Source: Klebsiella pneumoniae (GTDB taxonomy: Bacteria; Pseudomonadota; Gammaproteobacteria; Pseudomonadales; CAMAPQ01). From it: a DNA stretch of 32,136 bases. The position numbers and the translations under genes were made by a program. The stretch lies in assembly GCA_945860125.1 (NCBI GenBank), contig CAMAPQ010000027.1, positions 1 through 32,136 of the forward strand, read 5' to 3'. The notes beneath the pieces were generated by a model. The model was not told where the DNA came from. It did no database searches and saw only the letters and a list, made by a program, of their open reading frames with translations. Of the stretch, positions 9,780-19,056 are shown piece by piece. The stretch's first letter is position 1. The number at the start of each line of letters is the position of its first letter.

Positions 9780-9882
9780 TAGGATTTATGCAAAACTGCC
9801 CAGCTTTGTTGTCCTGCTTCGTCGTAGGATTTGTACTGTCTTCATCGCGACGCCTTGCTGGGAAAATTTTGCATAAGCCCTA
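9780..9882 (+). repeat. Family A MITE-like repeat (A2)
   Basis: taggatttatgcaaaactgcccagc...ccttgctgggaaaattttgcataagccctа-type ends; begins 2 bp after the rsmI stop codon. Confidence 0.93.
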
Positions 9883-9947
9883 TAAAAAAGCTTGACAAAT
9901 GCTAATTAATTAAAGAAAGTTATCTCGATTTACTTTGGGGTTATTTA

Positions 9948-10074
9948 TATACCCAAAGTACTTGGAATCACGGGGAGGCGGCAAGCAAGTGAACCCCATG
10001 AGCATAGATAAACTATGTGATTGGGGTGAGTGAGCGCTGCCAACAATGCCGTGGTTTCAAGTACGAAGGGTATA
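9948..10074 (+). repeat. Family B palindromic repeat, full length (B2)
   Basis: tatacccaaagtacttggaatcacgg...ccgtggtttcaagtacgaagggtata; imperfect terminal inverted repeats plus central hairpin CCCCATGAGCATAG-ATAAA-CTATGTGATTGGGG. Confidence 0.95.
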
Positions 10075-10118
10075 TTCTCCCTTCACTGTTACCTTAAATG
10101 ACGCGAGGTTTGTTCTTT

Positions 10119-10349
10119 ATGGCACAAGTTAATGGAAACTATACAGGCGATCGCCTTCCTGGCGGTCTTTATGATCATGAAGTACAAGGCGCCGCTGAAG
10201 AGCCTATTCCTTTAGCTGTGAGTGAGAGTGTTAAAACAGTTAAATCAGGCTCGCTTCGTCGTTCCATAGAAGATCATTTAGAAAAAAGGAAATTAGAGGC
10301 GCTCATTGAAGATTATAGTTTTAGTGATGAAGATGATGATTTACCTTAA
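10119..10349 (+). CDS. Small acidic-tailed protein, possibly PA3496-like
   Basis: ATG at 10119 preceded by GAGGT; 76 aa; RRSIEDHLEKRKLEALIEDY followed by acidic SDEDDDLP tail. Family similarity is from memory of a short motif only. Confidence 0.5.
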   Translation: MAQVNGNYTGDRLPGGLYDHEVQGAAEEPIPLAVSESVKTVKSGSLRRSIEDHLEKRKLEALIEDYSFSDEDDDLP

Positions 10350-10386
10350 GATTGATAAGTCTATGTTGGAAATAGAATCATAAGAA

Positions 10387-11808
10387 TCATAGCCTTACTT
10401 TTTCGATTGTTTTGCTGGTTGAATACCCTTCTGTAAAAGACAAGACTTTTACACAGCCGCCATTTTTAAGAACAAAATCAGCGCCGACAATCTGTTCTAT
10501 TTGATAATCCCCACCTTTTACTAAAACATCAGGGGCAATCCCTTGGATTAGATTCTCAGGGGTGTCTTCGTCAAAGGCCACAACCCAATCTACCGCTGCT
10601 AAGCCTGAAAGAACACGCATTCTTGCTGATAAGGTATTGATGGGGCGAGAAGCGCCTTTGAGCCTTTTTACGGAGGCATCACTATTAACGCCGACAATTA
10701 ACTTATGGCCCAGCAGCTTCGCTTCTTCTAAGTACTGTACGTGTCCTGCATGTAAAATATCAAAGCAACCATTCGTAAAAACAATTTTTTGTCCTTCTTT
10801 TTTGGCTTCTTCAACAAGCAGTATCATTTGTTCAAGGCTTAAATTTGCTTCAGCATGCTTGCCCGTTTTTCTTAATGCATCGCGTAACTCTAAGGCGCTC
10901 ACTGTGGCAGTGCCTAATTTTCCCACCACAATGCCCGCAGCAATATTAGCAAGTTTAGTCGCGTCACTAAAATTAGCACCTGCGGCAAGGGCGGCTGCCA
11001 ACACAGCAATAACCGTATCACCTGCGCCTGTGACGTCATACACTTCTCTTGCTTGGGTGGGTAAATGTAGCGGTGGTAAATCTTTTTGTAAAAGCGTCAT
11101 TCCTTCTTCGCTGCGCGTAATCAGTAAAGCTTCCCAGCCATACTCATTAAGCAGTTTATAACCTTTTTCACTTATTTCAGCTTCATTACGGCAAGCGCCC
11201 ACAATTTGCGTAAATTCATTCATGTTAGGTGTAACAAGTGTTGCATGACGATACTTTGAAAAGTCAGATCCTTTAGGGTCAACCAGTGTTTTAATGCCGC
11301 GTTGATAAGCAAGCTCGATGTAACGTTGTACATCGCTAAGCGTGCCTTTAGCGTAGTCAGAAAAAAGAATCAGATCAACTGCATCATATAAAGGTTCAAT
11401 CTCATTGAAGAGACGAATATTAAGTGCAGGGTCACAGAAGTTTTTTTCAAAATCAAGCCGAATCAATTGCTGGTGATGTGAAATAATGCGCAGTTTTGTG
11501 ATGGTTGTAATAGCGTCATCATCCACAAAATGTGTGGCAATGTTTTTAGCGTTAAGCTGTTTTTTGAGTAAAGCAGCAGCCTCATCTTTTCCGACAAAAC
11601 CACTTAAAAAAACATGGCCGCCGAGGGCTGCAATGTTATGTGAGACGTTACCCGCACCTCCTGGCTGATCACGCATTTGGTTAATATTGACAATAGGTAC
11701 CGGGGCTTCAGGCGAAATACGTTTAGTTTCGCCATGCCAAGAGCGATCAAGCATGATATCGCCCACCACTAAAATACGTGCTTGTGAGAAACGAGGGAGC
11801 GTAATCAT
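10387..11808 (-). CDS. hldE: Bifunctional heptose-7-phosphate kinase / heptose-1-phosphate adenylyltransferase HldE
   Basis: RILVVGDIMLDRSWHGETKRISPEAPVPIV, DVTGAGDTVIA, then nucleotidyltransferase VFTNGCFDILHAGHVQYLEEAK. Confidence 0.97.
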   Translation of the reverse strand: MITLPRFSQARILVVGDIMLDRSWHGETKRISPEAPVPIVNINQMRDQPGGAGNVSHNIAALGGHVFLSGFVGKDEAAALLKKQLNAKNIATHFVDDDAITTITKLRIISHHQQLIRLDFEKNFCDPALNIRLFNEIEPLYDAVDLILFSDYAKGTLSDVQRYIELAYQRGIKTLVDPKGSDFSKYRHATLVTPNMNEFTQIVGACRNEAEISEKGYKLLNEYGWEALLITRSEEGMTLLQKDLPPLHLPTQAREVYDVTGAGDTVIAVLAAALAAGANFSDATKLANIAAGIVVGKLGTATVSALELRDALRKTGKHAEANLSLEQMILLVEEAKKEGQKIVFTNGCFDILHAGHVQYLEEAKLLGHKLIVGVNSDASVKRLKGASRPINTLSARMRVLSGLAAVDWVVAFDEDTPENLIQGIAPDVLVKGGDYQIEQIVGADFVLKNGGCVKVLSFTEGYSTSKTIEKVRL

Positions 11809-11930
11809 TTTTAAAAGGCCTCACTGTAAACTTAAAAAAGAGTATCATTTTATGAAAAGAAAATTTTAGTGAGAAGTGTATCAAGGTGAGGTACGATGTG
11901 CCCATTTTTTTAGGCTGACAGGGAGGGTAT

Positions 11931-13959
11931 ATGACAACTATGCATTTTATAACGATGCGTGCCAATTTATGGGCTATTTTTTTATTGGCAGCGACGGCGC
12001 CCTACTTTGCTTTTGCTCAAATGCCCCCTTTGTCATTAGATGACCTTTTAACGAGGCATGTTTCGGTTGCTTCTTTAATCGATGAGCGCGACTTAGATGT
12101 TGCCTCTTCTGTCTATCGTATTAATGCTTGGGAGTGGAATCAGCGAGGCGCTAGAACTTTATCTGATGCCATTGAGTTTGTACCGTCTTTGATTACTTTG
12201 CCCACTTTTGGGCAAGGAGAGGAGATTGCTATTCGTGGGTTTGCGAGAAACAATTCAACGCGCGGTACGGCAACTTTATTAGATGGCATACCTATTAATA
12301 ATTTTATTATTGGTTCATCACAAACAGATAAAGCCAATATTTCGCTTGGTGTTTTAGATAATATTCAAGTTATTCGTGGGCCAGGTTCGGTGCTTTATGG
12401 AACAGACGCTTTTCATGGTGTTTTAAGTTTAAATACGTTTGATGCTAAAACAGATGTAACAAAAGCCCAGGGTGCTTTATCAAGTAATAACTTTTATCAA
12501 AGTGCTTTTCAGCATAGTGGTGCATTAACTTCAAATATACGTCAGCAATTTGCGGCAGGTTTGAGTGGGCAGGGCGATCAACACCGTGGTTATAACTATA
12601 CCGATGCCGCTGATGGCGTTATTAAAGAAAGTGAACGAGCGCTTGAATATAATTCAGGAACTTTGGTCTATAAGTTAAAAACAACGGCTACAGAAAATAC
12701 CCAGTATGGTTTAAATCTTTATTTTGATAGTCATCGCACACGCGAAGCGCCAAGTGTTTCCAGAGTGGGTGGTATCAGCTTTGCTAAAGATCGTGATATT
12801 GCTAATGCCCATTCTGAATTTGGTTTGTTATCGCTTACAAGAGAGCAGCCTTTGAGTTATGGCTTATTATCTAATCTCACTTTATGGCAATGGCAAAGTC
12901 ACCAAAGTTTTTTGTTTGATCGCTCGCGCTATTCAGCTGATAGTCATGCAGATCAAAACGCTGCTGAGGCACATCACGGCGCTCATTTTGTGCTTAAAAA
13001 ATTAGATGCCAGTTGGTTGGTTGCTTGATTTTAGTTACAGACATCAAGAAATTACAGAAAATAGAATTGACAGGGTTAATAAAAGTAATGTCGTTGTTTC
13101 AACTGTTATTGCGCCTTCTCAAGGCATAGAGCGAGAGATTTTTGGCGTAGCGGCAATGGCAAAGAATGGTTTTTTTAACGATCAACTGTCTTTATCCTAT
13201 GGTGTAAGGCAAGATTATTATTCTGATTTTGGTCAGCATGCCAGCCCAAGACTGGGGCTTATTTTTCAACCTGAAACGCATGTTGCCTATAAACTTTTAT
13301 TTGGTGAGGCTTTTCGGGCGCCGACGGCAGGGGAAATTTCCTCTGCAACGGTTGTTTTAAAGCCTGAAACCGTTCGTACTTATGAAGCAATATGGATGCA
13401 GCAATATCAGCACAGTAAATATGAATGGACATTATTTCATTCTAACTGGAAGAATGGCATTGTTCTTATTCCTGTTACGAGTGGTAGCGGCATTAACAGC
13501 ACTACTTATTTTAATCGTCAGGAGCACTCTTCCAATGGTCTTGAGTTTCTTTATAAGTTGGCTTGGTCCCGTTGGAATATGGAGACGGGTTTTTCTTATG
13601 TAATAAGTCAAGATGATACTTTGGATATCGAGTATGTTGCTTTTCCAAAGTATATTTTTAACTTAGGTATCAATTATTTTTTGCCTAGTCAGAGTATGAC
13701 TTTCTCTATTTTTAATCATGCCTACTTTGATGTTAAGGAAGGACCCATTACAACCGCTGTGCCTAACCCTGCTGATTTATTCCCTTTTTGGCGTGTTGAT
13801 CTACAGGCACGAAAAGCGTTTCATCCTCAGTATGATGCTTGGGTGAGCGTGAGAAATTTATTTGATCGCAACAACATTACGCCTTCTAATTTTAATGCAG
13901 AAGGTGGTTATTTAGCTGAGCCTATGAATATAAGCGTAGGAGCCACTTATCGTTTCTAA
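11931..13959 (+). pseudogene. TonB-dependent receptor, split by a frameshift (candidate phase-variable or pseudogene)
   Basis: ORFs 11931-13028 (signal peptide, plug with AIRGFARNNSTRGTATLLDGIPIN and VIRGPGSVLYGTDAFHGVL) and 13006-13959 (beta-barrel ending VGATYRF). Removing one GTTG from (GTTG)3 at 13012-13023 restores one 2025-nt ORF. Confidence 0.85.
13012..13023 (+). repeat. Tetranucleotide tract (GTTG)3 at the frameshift point
   Basis: a GTTG GTTG GTTG cttgatttt; reading becomes SWLVA-stop with three units, SWLLDFSYRHQE with two. Confidence 0.85.
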
Positions 13960-13995
13960 TAGTTTTTGGACTATATATATATAACGGATATTTTT

Positions 13996-14607
13996 ATGCA
14001 TGCTGTGCGCTATTGTTTAAAAATAAAGTTGATTATTGCGCTATTTTTTAGTGTGGCGGTGGGCAGCTATGCTCAAAATAATCACCCCATTACTGAACCC
14101 TACATTCATCTTTTGTTTGCAGCTCAGTTACCTTTATTTATTACATGGCCTCGCGAGGTATTAGATAAAAAAATAGAAGTTGATAAAATATCAAATGGTA
14201 CGTCTTCTTTTTCGCAGACTTTTCCGCAGACTTCTCCACGGATCATTCATTTTTGTGTGGGTAAATTTGATTTTTTATCTGATTTTATTGATGAAGTATC
14301 TCACTTAAAGACAATTGGTTATATGATTCGTTTTGATATCGTTAATATTGAGCATCCTCCTGATGACTGTCATATCGTCTTTATTAATAAAAAAGGCGAA
14401 GATAAATGGCCGTTTATTTTATTGGCTTTAAAAAATAAAGATATTATGACGGTGAGTGATATGAATAATTTTGCCGAAAAGGGGGGGATGATCGCTGTTT
14501 CTATTAAAAATAATCGGCTGATTTATCGATGTAATTTAAAAGTTATGCAGAAAGTAGGCTTTGTTGTTAGCTCAAGAATGCTTGAGTTGGCAGATAAAAT
14601 CTATTAA
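13996..14607 (+). CDS. YfiR/DUF4154-family periplasmic protein
   Basis: Signal peptide LIIALFFSVAVGSYAQ; FAAQLPLFITWP, IHFCVGKF, DCHIVFINKK, MTVSDMNNFAEKGGMIAVSIKNNRLIYRCNLKVMQKVGFVVSSRMLELA. Start moved from TTG 13966 to ATG 13996. Confidence 0.82.
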   Translation: MHAVRYCLKIKLIIALFFSVAVGSYAQNNHPITEPYIHLLFAAQLPLFITWPREVLDKKIEVDKISNGTSSFSQTFPQTSPRIIHFCVGKFDFLSDFIDEVSHLKTIGYMIRFDIVNIEHPPDDCHIVFINKKGEDKWPFILLALKNKDIMTVSDMNNFAEKGGMIAVSIKNNRLIYRCNLKVMQKVGFVVSSRMLELADKIY

Positions 14608-14627
14608 TTAAAAAAAGGATGTAACTT

Positions 14628-17066
14628 GTGAGCAGGATGCGTCAGCTAATGCGCCGTATGGCGATTAAATTTCAATCACAATCTATTAATACAAAGCTTT
14701 TTGTCGCCCTTATAATCGGTACATCTATTTCTTTAGTCGCAGGTTTATTTTTAATGCTCAGCTATGAGCGTGTTTTAATTCGGCCTGCTTTATTTCAACA
14801 GCTCGATGCCATGAGCCGTGTGCTTGAATTCCGTTTACTGGCGCCGCTTGCTTTTGATGATAATAAAGCAGCAGCAGAAGATTTAACCTCATTAAGTGCG
14901 ATTAATCATGTTACAGGGGCTGCACTTTATCGTTCGTCTGGTGATTTTTTTGCAGGTTATGGATTAGATTTGCCTTCATTTGAGCAGTTGCCAGAAATGA
15001 ATAACCTTGTTCTGCGCGATGATTATTTTCATTTTACTAAAACGCTATTTAGTAATGAACAGGTAATTGGTTATCTTTATATCAGAATGGCGCAGCCTAC
15101 CGTTCAGGAGCGGCAGCTTTTTTATTTGGCGACTTATTTTTTGGTTTTGGTGACGCTCGTTATTCTTGGCAGTATTTTATATTTTTCAATTAAAAAAACC
15201 ATTCTATTACCAGTTATTCATTTAACTGATACGGCAAAAATGATTGCTGTAAAGCGTGATTATAGTGTGCGGCTGATTCCTAAAAATACTGATGAAATTG
15301 GTCAGTTAGGTGAATGGTTTAACACCATGCTTTCAGTTATTCAGCAACATGCCGATGAGCTGTTACTGAGCGCAGCTAAGCTTTTTAATGAAAAAGAATT
15401 AGCGCAGATTACGTTATCTTCAATTAGCGATGGCGTGATTGTTACTGATACACATGGGTATATTACTTTTTTAAATGTAAAAGCAGAAAAATTAACCGGT
15501 TGGAAGATGTGCGAGGCTGAAAAAAAGCCCTTTAATACTGTTTTTAATATTCACTCAGAGGGCCGCAACTTAACTTCTTTTAATATCATTGATACGCTTG
15601 TTCAAAAAACCGGATTTTTAAAAACAACCTATGCTTCTATTTTGAATCTTAATGGCGAGAAAGTGCCTGTTGAAGTTTCTGTTTCACCTATTAAAAATAG
15701 TGTTAATCAGCTTGCTGGTGCCGTCGTCATTTTTCGTGATAATGCAGAAAAAAGAACGTGGGAAAAAAATATTACTTATCAAGCAACACATGATCGTTTA
15801 ACGGGGTTGCCTAATCGTATTTTACTAGAAGATCGTCTGCAAACTATTTTGCTCGATTTCGCTTATCTTAAAGTGAATCCCTATTTGGCTGTTTTATTTC
15901 TAGATCTAGATCGTTTTAAGCAGATTAACGATACTTTTGGGCACAATATTGGCGATATTTTGCTTTTTCAGGTTGCGCAGAGATTGAAACGTTGCGTGAG
16001 AAGTTCGGATATTGTTTGCCGGCAAGGTGGAGATGAGTTTGTTATTTTACTCACGCAACTTGAGAGTAAAGCGACTGTTGAGGCGGTCGCTAAAAATATG
16101 ATTGATTCTCTGGCGAAGGTCTTTTCAATTGATCATCATTTGATCAATATTGGTGCAAGTGTTGGTGTCGCATTTTACGGCGGCGCAGGAGAAGGGGTCA
16201 GTGAGTTATTAAAAAAAGCCGATATTGCCATGCATCATGCAAAATCTTTAGGTCGTAATAATTATCAGCTATATACACCTTACATGCATTCGCTTTTATT
16301 AAAGAGAAATAAAATCGAAATAGATTTGAAAAATGCATTTGCTCATAATGAATTAACACTTGTCTATCAGCCTCAATATTCATTTGAGTTAGGGCGTCTT
16401 CGAGGTGTTGAAGCTTTGTTACGTTGTCACTCTCATGGTGGCTTGTTATCTCCTGTTGATTTTATTCCCGTTGCAGAAGATTGTGGTTTGATTGTGCCCA
16501 TTGGTGAGTGGGTGTTAAGAGAAGCTTGTTTACAAAGAAAAAAGTGGCAAGAAATGAATTTTGATATGGGTCGGCTATCGATTAATATTTCTGCTGTGCA
16601 ACTAAAAAACAAAGATTTTTTAGCGCTCGTTAAGAATATTATTATGGAGACGAAAATAGACCCTTGTTTATTGGAGTTTGAGTTAACAGAAAGTGTTTTA
16701 ATTCAAAGTGTCGAAACGCAGTATGCATTGCTTAAGCAGTTAAAAGATTTAGGTATTCAGCTTTCTTTAGATGATTTTGGCACGGGTTATTCTAGTTTGA
16801 GCTACTTAAAGAAATTACCCATTGATCTTCTAAAGATAGATAAGTCTTTTATTGATGATATCGTTAAAGATGCGAGCAGTTTAGAAATTGCGCGTGCAAT
16901 TATTAGCCTTGCAAAAACTCTACAGTTAGAGGTTATTGCTGAAGGAGTAGAGCTACCTGAACAACTTAATTTATTGCGTGATAGTGGATGTAACATTATT
17001 CAGGGGCACTATATTTGTAGTCCAAAGCGAGCAGCTGAGTTAGTAGGCGAATATGATGTCGCTTAA
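14628..17066 (+). CDS. YfiN-like membrane protein: CHASE8-like sensor, HAMP, PAS, GGDEF, EAL
   Basis: Two TM segments around a periplasmic region; HAMP; PAS (SISDGVIVTDTHGYITFLN); RSSD I-site + GGDEF; EALLR, NISAVQL, ELTES, DDFGTGYSSLSYL, VIAEGVE. GTG start behind AAAAGGAT. Confidence 0.93.
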   Translation: MSRMRQLMRRMAIKFQSQSINTKLFVALIIGTSISLVAGLFLMLSYERVLIRPALFQQLDAMSRVLEFRLLAPLAFDDNKAAAEDLTSLSAINHVTGAALYRSSGDFFAGYGLDLPSFEQLPEMNNLVLRDDYFHFTKTLFSNEQVIGYLYIRMAQPTVQERQLFYLATYFLVLVTLVILGSILYFSIKKTILLPVIHLTDTAKMIAVKRDYSVRLIPKNTDEIGQLGEWFNTMLSVIQQHADELLLSAAKLFNEKELAQITLSSISDGVIVTDTHGYITFLNVKAEKLTGWKMCEAEKKPFNTVFNIHSEGRNLTSFNIIDTLVQKTGFLKTTYASILNLNGEKVPVEVSVSPIKNSVNQLAGAVVIFRDNAEKRTWEKNITYQATHDRLTGLPNRILLEDRLQTILLDFAYLKVNPYLAVLFLDLDRFKQINDTFGHNIGDILLFQVAQRLKRCVRSSDIVCRQGGDEFVILLTQLESKATVEAVAKNMIDSLAKVFSIDHHLINIGASVGVAFYGGAGEGVSELLKKADIAMHHAKSLGRNNYQLYTPYMHSLLLKRNKIEIDLKNAFAHNELTLVYQPQYSFELGRLRGVEALLRCHSHGGLLSPVDFIPVAEDCGLIVPIGEWVLREACLQRKKWQEMNFDMGRLSINISAVQLKNKDFLALVKNIIMETKIDPCLLEFELTESVLIQSVETQYALLKQLKDLGIQLSLDDFGTGYSSLSYLKKLPIDLLKIDKSFIDDIVKDASSLEIARAIISLAKTLQLEVIAEGVELPEQLNLLRDSGCNIIQGHYICSPKRAAELVGEYDVA

Positions 17067-17068
17067 TA

Positions 17069-17171
17069 TAGGACTTATGCAAAACTGCCCAGCTTCGTTG
17101 TCGCGCTTCGCCGTACGATTTGTACTGTCTTCATCGTGACGCCTTGCTGGAACAATTTTGCGTAAGTCCTA
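17069..17171 (+). repeat. Family A MITE-like repeat (A3)
   Basis: TAGGACTTATGCAAAACTGCCCAGC...GCTGGAACAATTTTGCGTAAGTCCTA; begins 2 bp after the upstream stop codon. Confidence 0.95.
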
Positions 17172-17208
17172 TACCCGAAGTAATTTGAATCACGGTGAGG
17201 AGAAGCAA
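17170..17208 (+). repeat. Family B repeat remnant (B6), left arm only
   Basis: tatacccgaagtaatttgaatcacggtgagg-ag-aagcaa aligns to the B left arm tatacccaaagtaattggaatcacggtgaggcggcaagcaa. Confidence 0.8.
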
Positions 17209-17209
17209 T

Positions 17210-18940
17210 ATGGATAGGTTTTTTCAGGTAAAAAACAAGCTTTTCACAAAATTTCAGGCTATCCCTATTGGGAGAAAGCTTATTTTTGTTTTTATTACAG
17301 CAACCTTTATTTCTTTAACCTTAGCCAGTCTATTTGCTGTGCGGTATGAAGAGTCTTTTTTACGGCCTAATGTGGTGCAACAACTTAATGTTGTTAGCGC
17401 TATTCTCAAGCAGCAGTTATTTGCCCCGCTTATTTTTGATAATTATGAAGAGGCAGCTGATAGTTTATCTTTACTTTCTACCATGCCAGATGTAACAGGG
17501 GCTGCGCTTTATAATCGGTTGGGCGAAGTATTTGCAACGCATGCTAATGCGCCGGTTTTTCAACAATTGCCAGTCGTTGAGGGAGTAGTTTTTAAAAATA
17601 ATGAATTTCATTTTGCAAGTAGCATGCAGTATAGCGGGCGTACGGTTGGTTATTTATATATCACCATGAAGTTACCAACACTTCTTGAGCGATTACCTTT
17701 TCATGAAATGACAATCTTTTTGTTACTTGCAACGCTACTTATACTGGGCGTTATTTTAACGCTTTTAACTAAGAAAATGATTTTAAAGCCCATTTCAACT
17801 TTAACTGAAACAGCACGTCATATTGCTGCCAATCGCGATTATGCAATGCGATTGAGCGCTAAGAATCATGATGAAATGGGCGTGTTAAGCCAATCTTTTA
17901 ATGCGATGTTAGATGTCATTGAAGAGCATGCAGAAAGTCTGGAATTATCTGCTCAGAAGTTATTTTATGAAAAAGAATTAGCAGAAACAACTTTGGCTTC
18001 TATTCAGGATGGTGTCATTGTCACAAATAGCCAAGGCCAAATTACTTTTTTAAATACAAAAGCAGAAAAGTTAATGGGTTGGTTAGGTGTTATGGCTGAA
18101 AAAAAATCTATTAATAGTGTTTTTCAGCTTTTTTCACATGAGACGGATCAACCTGTTTTAGATTTTGTGACGGGTGCCGTTGAATCCGCTAAACCGGCTG
18201 AGTCGCCGGTGAACTATCGAATGATTAATAAAGAGGGGCAGAGTTTATCAATAGAAGCCTCTGTTTCAGCGATTAAAAATTCAGTAAATGAGGTGGTGGG
18301 GACAGTCATTGTTTTTCGCGATGTAAGTGATAAAAAAGAGCGTGAAAAACAGCTTATGCAACAGGCAATGCATGATCGATTAACAGGCTTACCTAACCGT
18401 TTTCTATTTGAAAATCATTTACGGCAAATATTATTGGCTGCAAAGAAATTATCAGTGGGAAAGCAGGTTGCTATTTTATTTTTAGATTTAGACTCTTTTA
18501 AAGAAGTAAATGATTCATTAGGTCATGATATTGGCGATTTATTATTGATTCAAGTTGCTAAAAGGCTCAAGCACTGCGTTCGTGCAAGAGACTTAGTGTG
18601 CAGGCAAGGTGGTGATGAGTTTGTTATTTTACTTTCTCAGGTAGAAAATTTTAGCCTTGTTGAAAATATTGCGCAAAATATTCTTTATTCTATTTCTCAG
18701 GTTTTTTCTATTGAGCAACAGGCAATTAAAATTGGTGTGAGTGTAGGTATCTCACTATATCCCAATGATGGTAGAGATATGGCTCAGTTGATTAAAAAAG
18801 CTGATATTGCGATGTATCATGCAAAATCTCAAGGGCGCAATAGTTTTCAATTTTACAGCGAAACATTAGGTGCCGCCCCTATTAGAAAGCGAATACTTGA
18901 AAAAAATGCCGTAATTTCTGAAAGTCCTACAGTAGATTAA
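17210..18940 (+). CDS. YfiN-like membrane diguanylate cyclase: CHASE8-like, HAMP, PAS, GGDEF (no EAL)
   Basis: Clear paralogue of 14628-17066 over sensor/HAMP/PAS/GGDEF; RARD I-site, GGDEF; stops after GGDEF. ATG 17210 behind GGTGAGGAG preferred to GTG 17195. Confidence 0.92.
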   Translation: MDRFFQVKNKLFTKFQAIPIGRKLIFVFITATFISLTLASLFAVRYEESFLRPNVVQQLNVVSAILKQQLFAPLIFDNYEEAADSLSLLSTMPDVTGAALYNRLGEVFATHANAPVFQQLPVVEGVVFKNNEFHFASSMQYSGRTVGYLYITMKLPTLLERLPFHEMTIFLLLATLLILGVILTLLTKKMILKPISTLTETARHIAANRDYAMRLSAKNHDEMGVLSQSFNAMLDVIEEHAESLELSAQKLFYEKELAETTLASIQDGVIVTNSQGQITFLNTKAEKLMGWLGVMAEKKSINSVFQLFSHETDQPVLDFVTGAVESAKPAESPVNYRMINKEGQSLSIEASVSAIKNSVNEVVGTVIVFRDVSDKKEREKQLMQQAMHDRLTGLPNRFLFENHLRQILLAAKKLSVGKQVAILFLDLDSFKEVNDSLGHDIGDLLLIQVAKRLKHCVRARDLVCRQGGDEFVILLSQVENFSLVENIAQNILYSISQVFSIEQQAIKIGVSVGISLYPNDGRDMAQLIKKADIAMYHAKSQGRNSFQFYSETLGAAPIRKRILEKNAVISESPTVD

Positions 18941-19056
18941 ATATTGAATACTTTATCAAAGGTTTGATTGAAAGAAGCTGATTCGTTATGATCGCTTTTT
19001 TATTTTATAAGCGAGCACGATGTGATAATAAACAATGCGGGAATAATGATGTGACA

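Noticed and set aside
10562-11161. 199 aa plus-strand ORF
   Set aside because: Antisense to hldE, which is strongly supported.
17195-17209. GTG 17195 as start of the second YfiN-like gene
   Set aside because: ATG 17210 has a well-placed GGTGAGGAG Shine-Dalgarno; the GTG lies within that signal.
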